34,017 bases of DNA from Chloroflexota bacterium (GTDB lineage: Bacteria > Chloroflexota > Anaerolineae > J036 > Brachytrichaceae), in the NCBI GenBank assembly GCA_023382055.1, contig JAMCQN010000036.1, positions 1 through 34,017 on the forward strand, in the 5' to 3' direction. The position numbers and the translations under genes are program-made. This document shows, in pieces, positions 25,045 to 33,595 of this stretch; position 1 is the stretch's first letter; each line of letters begins with the position of its first letter. A model generated the notes under the pieces. That model was not told where the DNA came from, searched no databases, and saw only the letters and a list, made by a program, of their open reading frames with translations.

Positions 25045-26697
25045 ATGACGAAGAAAATACTGTACGTATATGGCGGGCCGGAGTTTCATCCCACTGAGAA
25101 AGGCGGGAAGCTACTCGATCAGATTCTGAAAGCCGACGGTCGTTATCAACTCGAAATGACGACGGACCTCGACGCTTTTACCCGACTGCCCGGCGGGCAA
25201 TATGCTGCGGTCGTGCTGTACACCACCGGCTTTCATGACGATCTGACGCCTGAGCGGGAAAGGGGTCTCACAGATTTCGTGCGTAATGGCGGCGGTTTCA
25301 TCGGCATCCACTCAGCCGCGGACAGCTTCCGCGGCAGCCAGGCTTATCTGGACATGCTCAATGGTGAGTTTCTGACGCATCCAGAGCATCATGAGTTCAA
25401 GATTTCCATTGCTGACCATGACCACTACCTGACGACGCGGATGCCGGATTTCTCAGTTTATGACGAGATGTATCACCTGCAAAAGTTTGACCCGGCCAAA
25501 TGCACGATTCTGGCGCAGACGCAGTGGCAGGGAAAACAGATGCCGTTGGCCTATGCGCGCAGCTATGGCAACGGCCGGGTCGTCTACCTTGCCAATGGTC
25601 ATACGGCTGAGGTGTGGAAGCATCCGGAATTCAGGAAACTGCTGGTGCGGGCAGTCGCGTGGAGCGGCGGCGCAGAATTGTCGGATAAGACGATCCGCTG
25701 TGGGCTATTGGGGTACGGCCCCGCATTTAACATGGGCAGAGGCCATGCAGGCTGGATCAGCGATACACCCGGCATGAAGCCGGTAGCCATGTGCGACGCA
25801 AGCCCGGCGCGCGTTGAAGCCGCAAAGAAAGAACTCCCCGCTCTTGAGGGGTATTTCACGCGCCTGGATGATATGTTGCAGATGCCGGAACTGGATCTGG
25901 TTGTGGATATCCTGCCCCACAATCTGCACGCGCCGACTGCGCTGCAGTGCCTGAACGCAGGTAAAAACGTCATCCTGGAGAAACCATTCTGCATCACAAT
26001 CCCCGAGGCGAATGAGATGATCGAAACGGCGCGGCGGAAAGGCGTGATGTTGAGTCTGTTCCACAACCGCCGTTGGGATGGCGATTACCTGACGATCCAC
26101 GACATCCTCGGACGGGGATTGATTGGCGATATCTTTCATATCGAGTGCGGCGGTGGCAGTTACAGCCATCCTGGATTCTGGTGGCGCTCCGACAAAACCA
26201 TCAGCGGCGGCGTCATGTATGACTGGGGCGCGCACTTCATCGATTGGGTGCTCAACCTCGTGCCGTCAAAGGTCGCGCAGGTTACCGGGGATTTCCAGAA
26301 GCGCGTCTGGAATGCCGTCAGCAGCGAAGATCACGGCGAAGCCTGGATTCGTTTTGAGAATGGCGTTACGGCGGACTACTGGACGTCGAGCATCGCCGCA
26401 CTCAGCCGGCCGAAGTGGCTGATCCTCGGGACAAAAGGCGCGATGCGCTGTGACTGGAAGGACGAAATCGAACTCGCCACTGTCGCGAACGGCATCCGGC
26501 AGGACAGCACTGTGAAGGTGACTCTGCCTGGATACGGCAGCGTGCAGTACTACCGGAATATCGCCGATCATCTGCTGATGGGCGAGGAACTGATCGTCAA
26601 ACCGGAGCAGGCGCGTCGAGTCATCGGCGTGATCGACGCTGCGCAGCGCAGTTCGCAACTTGGTCACAGTGTCACGATCGCAGAGGGATGCGAATAG
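25045..26697 (+). CDS. ThuA-Gfo/Idh/MocA fusion protein
   Basis: A 550-residue two-domain protein. Residues 1 to about 213 form a ThuA (trehalose-utilisation) flavodoxin/GATase-like domain with G-G-P-E-F-H-P near 10, R-N-G-G-G-F-I-G-I-H-S-A near 84-95 and G-R-V-V-Y-L-A-N-G-H near 180. From about 217 a complete Gfo/Idh/MocA oxidoreductase follows, with dinucleotide motif G-L-L-G-Y-G-P, E-K-P at 312-314 and D-W-G-A-H-F-I-D-W near 395. In Sinorhizobium, thuA and thuB encode separate proteins, ThuB being the dehydrogenase that makes 3-keto-trehalose. Fusion of equivalents here implies sequential steps on one keto-sugar. It begins a plus-strand operon with a mutarotase-like and a second Gfo/Idh/MocA gene. 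Confidence 0.88.
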   Translation: MTKKILYVYGGPEFHPTEKGGKLLDQILKADGRYQLEMTTDLDAFTRLPGGQYAAVVLYTTGFHDDLTPERERGLTDFVRNGGGFIGIHSAADSFRGSQAYLDMLNGEFLTHPEHHEFKISIADHDHYLTTRMPDFSVYDEMYHLQKFDPAKCTILAQTQWQGKQMPLAYARSYGNGRVVYLANGHTAEVWKHPEFRKLLVRAVAWSGGAELSDKTIRCGLLGYGPAFNMGRGHAGWISDTPGMKPVAMCDASPARVEAAKKELPALEGYFTRLDDMLQMPELDLVVDILPHNLHAPTALQCLNAGKNVILEKPFCITIPEANEMIETARRKGVMLSLFHNRRWDGDYLTIHDILGRGLIGDIFHIECGGGSYSHPGFWWRSDKTISGGVMYDWGAHFIDWVLNLVPSKVAQVTGDFQKRVWNAVSSEDHGEAWIRFENGVTADYWTSSIAALSRPKWLILGTKGAMRCDWKDEIELATVANGIRQDSTVKVTLPGYGSVQYYRNIADHLLMGEELIVKPEQARRVIGVIDAAQRSSQLGHSVTIAEGCE

Positions 26698-26733
26698 GTA
26701 TCCATCCATTTCATGATCAGGCAGGTTATCTAC

Positions 26734-27552
26734 ATGCTCACGCTCAATAACTCATATCTCACGGTGGCGGTACTCGATCCCGCCAACGATCTAGCGCGCT
26801 TCGGCGCGCGCTATTGCACGGGTGGTTATATCTTCCAGGTAACGGACCAGCGCGCAGGCGATCTTCTGTCTGGTCCGACATATCCATACAGCTTCGACTG
26901 GTTTGACGGCCAGGGCATACCGGATTCGTTCCGCACCCACCTGGTTGATCCGACAGACACGAACAACCCACATGAACTTGGCATCGGCATCGGTATGGTA
27001 CGCCGCACAGATAACCAGGTCACGGAGTTCTGCCAGTGGACAGTCACCGAGGAACGCGGGGAAATCCAGTTCGCCACGAAGCAGGCGTTTTTAGGATGGT
27101 CTTTCGATCTGACACGCACGCTGCGCCTGGTCAACAGGACGCTGATCTCACAAACATCGCTTCACAACACCGGGCACGATGAGGCGCCTGTCTACTGGTT
27201 CCCTCACCCCTTCTTCCCTCATTATGAAAGCGGTGAATGCTGTAAGCTGAACGTCGCCATCCGTCTGCCTGAAAACCCGGGTTATGAACTTGCGGATAGC
27301 GGTTTTATCCGGCAACGGAATCTGCCCTGGGCCGGCCGCGGATTCTTCCACGAGCTGGATTTCGATAAGGGACAGCATCTCGTCGTGCTGCAAAAGCATC
27401 CGAAGCTTGGGCTGATCAGCGCGACGTTTGATTACGCGCCAGCCTACTTCCCGATCTGGGGCAACAAGAACACGTTCTCGTTTGAACCCTACTTCCAGGC
27501 ATCTGTCGCGCAGGATTCGCAGGCAAGCTGGTCGGTGACCTACGATTTCTAG
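26734..27552 (+). CDS. Aldose 1-epimerase/galactose mutarotase-like protein
   Basis: A 272-residue protein that resembles the mutarotase beta-sandwich superfamily. It is rich in beta-strands and has H-P-F-F-P-H-Y near the middle, G-M-V-R-R near residue 90 and an F-E-P-Y ending typical of these folds. Such proteins bind sugars and interconvert anomers or act as sugar-binding modules. The ATG at 26734 has an AGG element 9 bases upstream; the frame can start at 26713, which has no ribosome-binding site. It follows the ThuA-Gfo fusion by 36 bases and precedes a second Gfo/Idh/MocA gene by 33 bases. I am sure of a carbohydrate-linked fold only moderately, and the reaction is inferred. Confidence 0.6.
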   Translation: MLTLNNSYLTVAVLDPANDLARFGARYCTGGYIFQVTDQRAGDLLSGPTYPYSFDWFDGQGIPDSFRTHLVDPTDTNNPHELGIGIGMVRRTDNQVTEFCQWTVTEERGEIQFATKQAFLGWSFDLTRTLRLVNRTLISQTSLHNTGHDEAPVYWFPHPFFPHYESGECCKLNVAIRLPENPGYELADSGFIRQRNLPWAGRGFFHELDFDKGQHLVVLQKHPKLGLISATFDYAPAYFPIWGNKNTFSFEPYFQASVAQDSQASWSVTYDF

Positions 27553-27585
27553 CGGCGTCAATATATGCATAAAACGGAGAACACC

Positions 27586-28761
27586 ATGATTCGATTAGGG
27601 GTCATCGGATACGGCGGCCGCGTCCAGGGCATGCTGAAGATGATCGACAGCCTGAAAGCGGGCACACGGCTGGTTGCGATCACCGACATTCGCAATGGTC
27701 AGATCAAACAGCAGATGATCGAACAGGAGCGCGATCCAGCGGAAATCCGCTTCTATAGCGATGCCGACGAAATGCTGGATCATGAAAGGTTGGATGGTGT
27801 GCTTGTGGGTACGCGCTGCTCGCTGCATGCGCGGATGGGCAGCAAGGTGCTGGCGCGCAATCTGCCGCTGTTTCTTGAAAAGCCGATCGCAACCAATATG
27901 GCGGATCTGGTAAGCCTGAAACAGGCTGGTGAAGCCAGCGCCAGCAAAGTGGTCGTGTCTTTCCCATTGCGCGTCACACCGCTGGTGCAACTTGCAAAGG
28001 AGATCATTGACTCGGGTCAGATCGGAACCGTTGAGCACGTGCAAGCATACAACAACGTACCCTATGGCGGCGTCTACTATCACTACTGGTATCGCGACGA
28101 GGCGGAAACCGGCGGGTTATGGCTGCAGAAGGCCACACACGATTTCGACTACATCAACTATCTGCTGAATATCCAGCCGGTATGGATATCCGCCATGACT
28201 TCAAAACAGGTATTCAAAGGCGACCATCCGGCCGGGCTGGCGTGCCTGGAGTGCGCGGAACAGGGAACTTGCATGGAAAGCCCGCGCAACCTGTTCCTGA
28301 GCAGCGCCGCCACAGGCCGGATCGACGAACTGCCCTACCCTACGTACCAGTGTTCGTTTGCGGTGGACACCGGCAATGAAGACTCTGGCAGCGCACTGAT
28401 CCAATACGAGACGGGTATGCACGTCGCCTACTCGCAGAATTTCTACGCCCGCAAAGGCGCCGCTGCGCGCGGCGCCACGCTGATTGGCTATAAAGGCACG
28501 CTGCAGTTTGACTGGTACACCGACGAGTTAAAGGTATTCATGCACCATTCGCCGCGTGTCGAGACGCACAAGATCGACAGCAAGGCAATGTCACACGGAG
28601 GTGGCGATCTGGTGCTGGCGCGAAGTTTTCTCGATGTAATCCAGGGGCGAGTGGAGTCGGTATCCCCCTTGCAGGCTGGTCTGTTGAGCGTGCTGATGTG
28701 CCTGAAGGCGAAAGAAAGCGCCAAATCACATACTTTCCAGGAAATCCGCTACACAGGCTGA
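27586..28761 (+). CDS. Gfo/Idh/MocA family oxidoreductase with a Cys-rich insertion
   Basis: A 391-residue dehydrogenase starting at the ATG at 27586 (ACGGAG just upstream); an upstream Met at 27565 lacks a site. The Rossmann motif V-I-G-Y-G-G-R is at residues 6-12, E-K-P near 103, and a K-A-T-H-D-F-D-Y helix near 185 supplies the catalytic His/Asp region. Unlike the other two Gfo/Idh/MocA proteins here, it has C220-x2-C223-x5-C229 in a loop. This could bind a metal or be structural. It is the last gene of the operon with ThuA-Gfo and the mutarotase-like protein. The role is probably sugar or sugar-derivative oxidation/reduction; the substrate is unknown. Confidence 0.88.
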   Translation: MIRLGVIGYGGRVQGMLKMIDSLKAGTRLVAITDIRNGQIKQQMIEQERDPAEIRFYSDADEMLDHERLDGVLVGTRCSLHARMGSKVLARNLPLFLEKPIATNMADLVSLKQAGEASASKVVVSFPLRVTPLVQLAKEIIDSGQIGTVEHVQAYNNVPYGGVYYHYWYRDEAETGGLWLQKATHDFDYINYLLNIQPVWISAMTSKQVFKGDHPAGLACLECAEQGTCMESPRNLFLSSAATGRIDELPYPTYQCSFAVDTGNEDSGSALIQYETGMHVAYSQNFYARKGAAARGATLIGYKGTLQFDWYTDELKVFMHHSPRVETHKIDSKAMSHGGGDLVLARSFLDVIQGRVESVSPLQAGLLSVLMCLKAKESAKSHTFQEIRYTG

Positions 28762-28814
28762 CATAAAACGCTATAATACAAAAGTCACATAGCTGGTAAT
28801 GACAAATGTACCAT

Positions 28815-28830
28815 CTTGGTACGTGCCAAG
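28815..28830. promoter_or_regulatory. Palindromic operator candidate upstream of the glycyl radical enzyme genes
   Basis: CTTGGTACGTGCCAAG is a 16-base near-perfect palindrome with one mismatched pair and a central CG, the shape of LacI-family operators. The overlapping TACCATCTTGGTA forms a second inverted repeat. A TATAAT at 28772-28777 lies 38 bases upstream, so a repressor here could block early transcription. No regulator gene is adjacent in the window. Confidence 0.45.
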
Positions 28831-28920
28831 TGTAACTTGATGTCCATAATGGAATTACTAGAATCAACCGGTGTATCAGGTACCTGACGACATGGGTTCA
28901 GAAATATGGAGCTGTGGTTG

Positions 28921-29853
28921 ATGGAAGGTGTGATATTCAGCATTCAGCGGTTTTCCATTCATGATGGGCCAGGAATCCGCACAACCGTTTTCCTGAAGGG
29001 TTGTTCGCTGCATTGTTTCTGGTGTCATAATCCGGAAGGCATTCGACCCAAACCGGATCTTCAGTTTTTCCCGGATCGCTGTATCGCCTGTAATGAATGT
29101 GTGCGCGTCTGCCAGCACGGCGCATCCATTCTTGTAGATGGCGTGATGGTATATGATCGCGAGAAGTGCATCGCATGCGGTGAATGTGTCGACACTTGTT
29201 ATTCCGGCGCCCGTGTACTGGCCGGTAAAACCATGACAGTGGATGCCGTCATGGCTGAGGTGCTGCAGGATCGCGCGTTTTACGAGACATCGAAAGGCGG
29301 CGTCACATTGTCGGGCGGCGAGCCAGTCCTGCAGGCGGCGTTCAGCTATGAACTCCTGCGGCGATGCAAGGCGGAGGGAATCCATACCGCGATAGAGACA
29401 TGCGGGAATGTGCGATGGGAAGATGAGGAGCGCATGCTCCAGGTCACAGACCTGATCATGATGGACATCAAGCACATGGACTCGGCAAAACATCGCTGGG
29501 CGACCGGCGCGCCGAATGAACGTATCCTGGCGGCAGCGCGCAAGTTCGCGGCAACGGATAAACCGATCATCTTCCGCATACCGGTCATCCCGACGGTCAA
29601 CGATACAGTGGAGGAAGTCACCGCTATTGCTAATTTTGTGCACGAACTGGTTGCGATCCGCAATGCGGCTGGGGGTGATGGGGAGCACACCATCTCGCTC
29701 GAGTTGCTGCCATTCCACCGTCTGGCAGGCGACAAATACCGCTCCCTCGATATTGATTATCGCGCCAGGGACTTGAAAACTCCCACGAAAGAGCACATGA
29801 TGATGCTGACGGAAGCCGCTCAGGCGTGCGCGATAGAAGCGCGCAGCCGCTAA
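28921..29853 (+). CDS. Glycyl radical enzyme activating enzyme (radical SAM)
   Basis: A 310-residue protein starting at the ATG at 28921, which has GGAG 9 bases upstream; the ATG at 28906 has no clear site. The radical-SAM cluster motif C28-x3-C32-x2-C35 lies in K-G-C-S-L-H-C-F-W-C. Two extra [4Fe-4S] ferredoxin-like sites follow: C54/C57/C60/C64 and C83/C86/C89/C93. The order matches activases of the non-pyruvate-formate-lyase GREs (for example glycerol dehydratase and choline lyase activases). The protein abstracts a hydrogen from the partner's Gly loop to make the glycyl radical. The GRE gene is 60 bases downstream with its own GGAGGG site. Confidence 0.93.
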   Translation: MEGVIFSIQRFSIHDGPGIRTTVFLKGCSLHCFWCHNPEGIRPKPDLQFFPDRCIACNECVRVCQHGASILVDGVMVYDREKCIACGECVDTCYSGARVLAGKTMTVDAVMAEVLQDRAFYETSKGGVTLSGGEPVLQAAFSYELLRRCKAEGIHTAIETCGNVRWEDEERMLQVTDLIMMDIKHMDSAKHRWATGAPNERILAAARKFAATDKPIIFRIPVIPTVNDTVEEVTAIANFVHELVAIRNAAGGDGEHTISLELLPFHRLAGDKYRSLDIDYRARDLKTPTKEHMMMLTEAAQACAIEARSR

Positions 29854-29913
29854 GTCGGCATTGGTGGATCTTATAATAGATATCAATCGTAAGCCCGCTG
29901 GAGGGATGAGACA

Positions 29914-32175
29914 ATGATTGGGATTTCCGAAGCACAAGAGTTGACGTATGACCAGCGCATCGACGCATTGCGGGCAACCAAGATGCGCATCACGCAGGAA
30001 AAACAGCAGATCATCGGTTCGATGAACCATGATGACTGGGGATTGATTCTACCGCCGGCAGACCGCCGGGAGATCGTTCAGACCATGAGCGCATCGGGGA
30101 TGCCGATAACAGATGCGCTGATCGCCGGCTTTCAGGTACAAAGTAACCACCCCAGCGGCGGCTTTTTCGGGCCGAAGGCGGTTGGCGCGAACTACCGGGC
30201 GCTGTTGGAACAGCACCCGGTGTATATCGATCCTGTCAGTTCGCTGGCCGGCGGGTATATGGCGAACTTCATGTCATATCGCAAGCCGCACTGGAACCCG
30301 GACCTGGATTTCAGCTTCCTGCATGCCGACCAGCAAAAATACGGTCTGGGATCTGGGATTGGCGCCGCGCAGCACTTTTGCCACGATCTGACGATTGGCT
30401 TTCAACTCGGCTGGGGCGGACTGCTGAATAAGATCAGGCGCTACCGAGAAGTCCAGCAATCTACCGTGACGGATCAAGCGTTGCTGGCGCAGAAACTGGA
30501 TTTCTACGATGGTCTCGAGAGCATTGTACTGGGCATGCAGAACTGGATACAGCGCACGGCCGATGAAGCCAGGGCGATGAATAAAAGTGAGAGCAATCCG
30601 CAACGGCGTGAAAACCTCGAAGCGCTTGCCGATATAAACACGCGGCTGGTCACAGAGCCGCCAAAGACATTCCGTGAGGCTTGCCAGTGGATGAACTGGT
30701 ATCAGATGGCTGCGCGCATGTTCAACGGCAACGGCGCGCTGGGCCGCCTCGATGTATTGCTGCAGCCGTATTACGAGCGCGACAGCGCGCTTGGCATCCT
30801 GGACGATGAAGAGGCTATTTTCCACCTCGCATGTTTCCTGGTTCGCAATACGGATTACATTCAGTTGGGCGGCCCCGATGAAAACGGCAAAGACACAACC
30901 ACCCGCCTGTCATTCCTCGCGCTGGAAGCGGCCCACCGTCTGAAGATTCCCGCCAATATCGGCGTCTGCGTCGGTGACGAGGTGGATCCAGATCTCTTGC
31001 GCCGTGGCGTGGAGATCATGTTCGAGGATAAGTGCGCCACGCCCAAATTCCTGGGCATAGACCGCACGACTGAAGGGTTCATGAGGAATGGATACACGTC
31101 CGAGGTCGCTCGCACCCGAGCGTACTCAGGCTGCCACTGGTCGGCGATACCAGGCCGTGAGTACACCCTGAATGACTGCGTAAAAATCAACTTCGGGAAA
31201 GTCTTTGAGGCAGCGCTTCAAGAGATGATGTCGGATGCGTCGCTCCAACCCAGCACTGAAACGCTGTTCACGTTGTACGCCAGGCATCTGCGCCGCGCCG
31301 TCGCAACGATCGCGCAAGGCCTGGACTATCACATGGAGCATTACCATCAGGTCTTCCCCGAGCTGTTCCTGGACTTGCTTTGTTACGGGACCATTGAGAA
31401 GGGGCTGGATGCGTCGCATGGCGGCGTCGAGTACTACAACTTGTGTGTGGACGGTTCCGCACTGGCGACGGTGACTGATTCATTTGCCGCGTTGGAACAG
31501 CGCATCGACAGACAGAAGCGCATGACCTGGCACGAGATCGTCCGCCATCTCGACGAGAACTGGGCCGGCGCTGATGGCGAGAAAGCTCGCCTGATGATGA
31601 AAAGCATCCCGCGTTACGGGAGCGGCGGATCCAGAGCCGACGAATGGGCGGTCCGGCTGAGCGATCTCTTCACAAAGATAGTAAAAGAGAAGCCTACGCC
31701 AAACGGTTTCAATATGATCCCCGGTCTTTTCTCGTGGGCGAATACGATACCGATGGGCAAAGAACTCGGCGCTACGCCGAATGGCCGCCGTGCGGGCGAG
31801 CCGATATCGCACGGTGCAAACCCCGATCCGGGTTATCGCAAGGACGGCGCTCCGACGGCAATGGCAGTGGCGATCGCTACCGTCCAGCCCGGCTATGGCA
31901 ATACCGCGCCGATGCAGATGGAGCTGGACCCCGGCATTACCAAGGATGAAGGCGGCGTCGACCACATCGTTGACTTGATCAAGACACACTTCGATCTGGG
32001 TGGCACGCAGATCAACCTGAATATCATGGATGCCGAGCAGGTGCTCGAAGCGCACAAAGACCCCAGCAAGTATCCCGACCTGGTTGTGCGCGTCACCGGC
32101 TTCAGCGCCTACTTTGCCAGCCTTTCTCCCGATTTCCGCCAACTGGTCGTCGACCGTATCCTGACTGAAGGCTAA
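29914..32175 (+). CDS. Glycyl radical enzyme of unknown substrate (PFL-like family)
   Basis: A 753-residue GRE, slightly shorter than most (about 780-850). The radical loop R726-V-T-G729-F-S-A-Y-F near the C-terminus is intact, with G729 the radical site. The active-site Cys is C407 in Y-S-G-C-H-W-S-A-I-P-G-R-E-Y. Glycerol/propanediol dehydratases, choline and isethionate lyases, hydroxyproline dehydratase and arylacetate decarboxylases have G-C-x-E; pyruvate formate lyase has C-C. Here H408-W409 replaces those. The usual T-N-E-L-S segment reads T-T-R-L-S-F. GGAGGG lies 9 bases before ATG. The upstream activase and downstream terminator define a two-gene unit, flanked by sugar genes and a GH29 fucosidase. 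A carbohydrate-derived substrate is likely; a novel dehydratase, lyase or aldolase-like activity is possible. Confidence 0.92.
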   Translation: MIGISEAQELTYDQRIDALRATKMRITQEKQQIIGSMNHDDWGLILPPADRREIVQTMSASGMPITDALIAGFQVQSNHPSGGFFGPKAVGANYRALLEQHPVYIDPVSSLAGGYMANFMSYRKPHWNPDLDFSFLHADQQKYGLGSGIGAAQHFCHDLTIGFQLGWGGLLNKIRRYREVQQSTVTDQALLAQKLDFYDGLESIVLGMQNWIQRTADEARAMNKSESNPQRRENLEALADINTRLVTEPPKTFREACQWMNWYQMAARMFNGNGALGRLDVLLQPYYERDSALGILDDEEAIFHLACFLVRNTDYIQLGGPDENGKDTTTRLSFLALEAAHRLKIPANIGVCVGDEVDPDLLRRGVEIMFEDKCATPKFLGIDRTTEGFMRNGYTSEVARTRAYSGCHWSAIPGREYTLNDCVKINFGKVFEAALQEMMSDASLQPSTETLFTLYARHLRRAVATIAQGLDYHMEHYHQVFPELFLDLLCYGTIEKGLDASHGGVEYYNLCVDGSALATVTDSFAALEQRIDRQKRMTWHEIVRHLDENWAGADGEKARLMMKSIPRYGSGGSRADEWAVRLSDLFTKIVKEKPTPNGFNMIPGLFSWANTIPMGKELGATPNGRRAGEPISHGANPDPGYRKDGAPTAMAVAIATVQPGYGNTAPMQMELDPGITKDEGGVDHIVDLIKTHFDLGGTQINLNIMDAEQVLEAHKDPSKYPDLVVRVTGFSAYFASLSPDFRQLVVDRILTEG

Positions 32176-32221
32176 AGCCAGCACACATCGCCGCAAACGC
32201 TGATTGAGTCGTAGGACTTCC

Positions 32222-32255
32222 GCCCAGGTGTTTAACCACACCTGGGCTTTTTTTT
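32222..32255 (+). terminator. Rho-independent terminator after the glycyl radical enzyme gene
   Basis: A 10-bp perfect stem (GCCCAGGTGT at 32222-32231 with ACACCTGGGC at 32238-32247), a 6-base loop and eight consecutive T (32248-32255), starting 46 bases after the GRE stop. It separates the GRE unit from the GH29 gene, which must therefore have its own promoter or rely on read-through. Confidence 0.93.
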
Positions 32256-32311
32256 ACCAGCCATATGCAAATTGCGTGAAAACGGCTATAACATCGACAG
32301 AGGCAATAACA

Positions 32312-33562
32312 ATGTCGGAAATATCATTAACACCCGAACAGGAAGATCGCGCACGACGTTTACAATGGTTCCGAGAGGCCCGCTTTGGCATGTTCGTCCA
32401 CTGGGGGTTATATTCACAAATCGGACGTCACGAGTGGGTGATGAATCGTGAACGCATACCGGTGAGCGATTACGAGAAGCTGGCCAGAACCTGGAAGCCA
32501 AAGCCGAATGCAGCGCGCGACTGGGCGCGGCTGGCGAAGAAGGCCGGTATGCGCTATATGGTCATGACGACCAAGCATCACGAGGGCTTCTGCCTGTTCA
32601 ACTCCGAACTGACGGACTATTGCGCCCCAAAGCGCAGCCCCAGGCGCGACCTGGTCGCGGAATATGTCGATGCGGCGCGCGCCGAAGGCTTGCGGGTAGG
32701 CTTTTATTACTCGATGATGGACTGGCATCATCCGGACGGGGCGGCATGTAAACATGACGAAGCCGCACGGCGCCGCTTTGTCGATTACATTCACGGGCAG
32801 GTCGGTGAATTGTGCTCGAACTACGGGAAAATCGATATCATGTGGTACGACGTTTCCTGGCCGCTCAATGCCAAGGAATGGGAATCGGCCAAAATGAACG
32901 CCATGGTGCGCCAGTTGCAGCCCGATATCATTATCAACGACCGGTCGCAATTGCCTGAGGATTTCGGCACGCCTGAGCAGCACATCACACCTGAGAAAGG
33001 CGGGCGCGCCTGGGAAGCCTGTATGACATTCAACGAAAGTTGGGGCTATACACCGATCGACACCAACTACAAAAACGCCTGGCAGGTTGTCTCTATGTTG
33101 CGCACGGTCGCTGCCGGTGGCGGGAACCTGCTCCTCAATATCGGCCCGACGCCTGAAGGCGACGTCCCGCCGGTATGCCGGCGCGAACTGCTCAAGGTCG
33201 GCAAATGGCTGGACAGCAATGGGGCATCGATTTATGCAGCCAGCGACCCGATGCAGCAGGACTGGATGATTACTGGCGCATTTACACGCAAGGGAAATAC
33301 GCTTTACTACCACTGTAACCGCTGGCCGGGCACGGCACTGGCAATCGGCGGTCTGCAGAACACCGTACAAAGCGCAAGACTGCTGAACGGAAAGAAACTG
33401 CGGTTCAGTCAGGTTCGCGACCGACTGGTGCTTAAAGGCCTGCCGGCTGAGGCGCCGGATCCTCTGGCGACGGTCATTGAGATCGAAGTCGAAGGGACGC
33501 CGCGTCAGGTTCTAGGCGCTGGCTGCGTGCTCATCGATGATGATCCATGGCGACCAGCTTGA
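32312..33562 (+). CDS. GH29-family alpha-L-fucosidase-like glycosidase
   Basis: A 416-residue protein from the ATG at 32312 (AGAGG upstream); the frame is open to 32204 but that part runs through the terminator. The (beta/alpha)8 barrel starts with W-F-R-E-A-R-F-G-M-F-V-H-W-G-L-Y-S near residues 21-37. T-T-K-H-H-E-G-F lies near 87, and the nucleophile is D180 in D-I-M-W-Y-D-V-S-W, the usual place for GH29. A small C-terminal beta domain follows (about 330-416). No signal peptide is seen, so it probably acts on imported glycans. Removing L-fucose would give a 6-deoxy sugar, and the GRE immediately upstream could act on a downstream product. That link is inference. Similar sequences annotated GH29 may have other specificities. 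Confidence 0.9.
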   Translation: MSEISLTPEQEDRARRLQWFREARFGMFVHWGLYSQIGRHEWVMNRERIPVSDYEKLARTWKPKPNAARDWARLAKKAGMRYMVMTTKHHEGFCLFNSELTDYCAPKRSPRRDLVAEYVDAARAEGLRVGFYYSMMDWHHPDGAACKHDEAARRRFVDYIHGQVGELCSNYGKIDIMWYDVSWPLNAKEWESAKMNAMVRQLQPDIIINDRSQLPEDFGTPEQHITPEKGGRAWEACMTFNESWGYTPIDTNYKNAWQVVSMLRTVAAGGGNLLLNIGPTPEGDVPPVCRRELLKVGKWLDSNGASIYAASDPMQQDWMITGAFTRKGNTLYYHCNRWPGTALAIGGLQNTVQSARLLNGKKLRFSQVRDRLVLKGLPAEAPDPLATVIEIEVEGTPRQVLGAGCVLIDDDPWRPA

Positions 33563-33595
33563 TAATGGCGCGACTAACAGGTATCAGCGTTTGTA

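Noticed and set aside
29872-29877. TATAAT between the activase and the GRE as a separate GRE promoter
   Set aside because: No -35 element is seen at a suitable distance, and a 60-base gap fits co-transcription.
28876-30030. A 384-codon minus-strand frame over the GRE activase
   Set aside because: It is antisense to a clear radical-SAM gene and has no recognisable domain or ribosome-binding site.
32414-33370. A 318-codon minus-strand frame inside the GH29 gene
   Set aside because: It is antisense to conserved GH29 motifs; a shadow frame.
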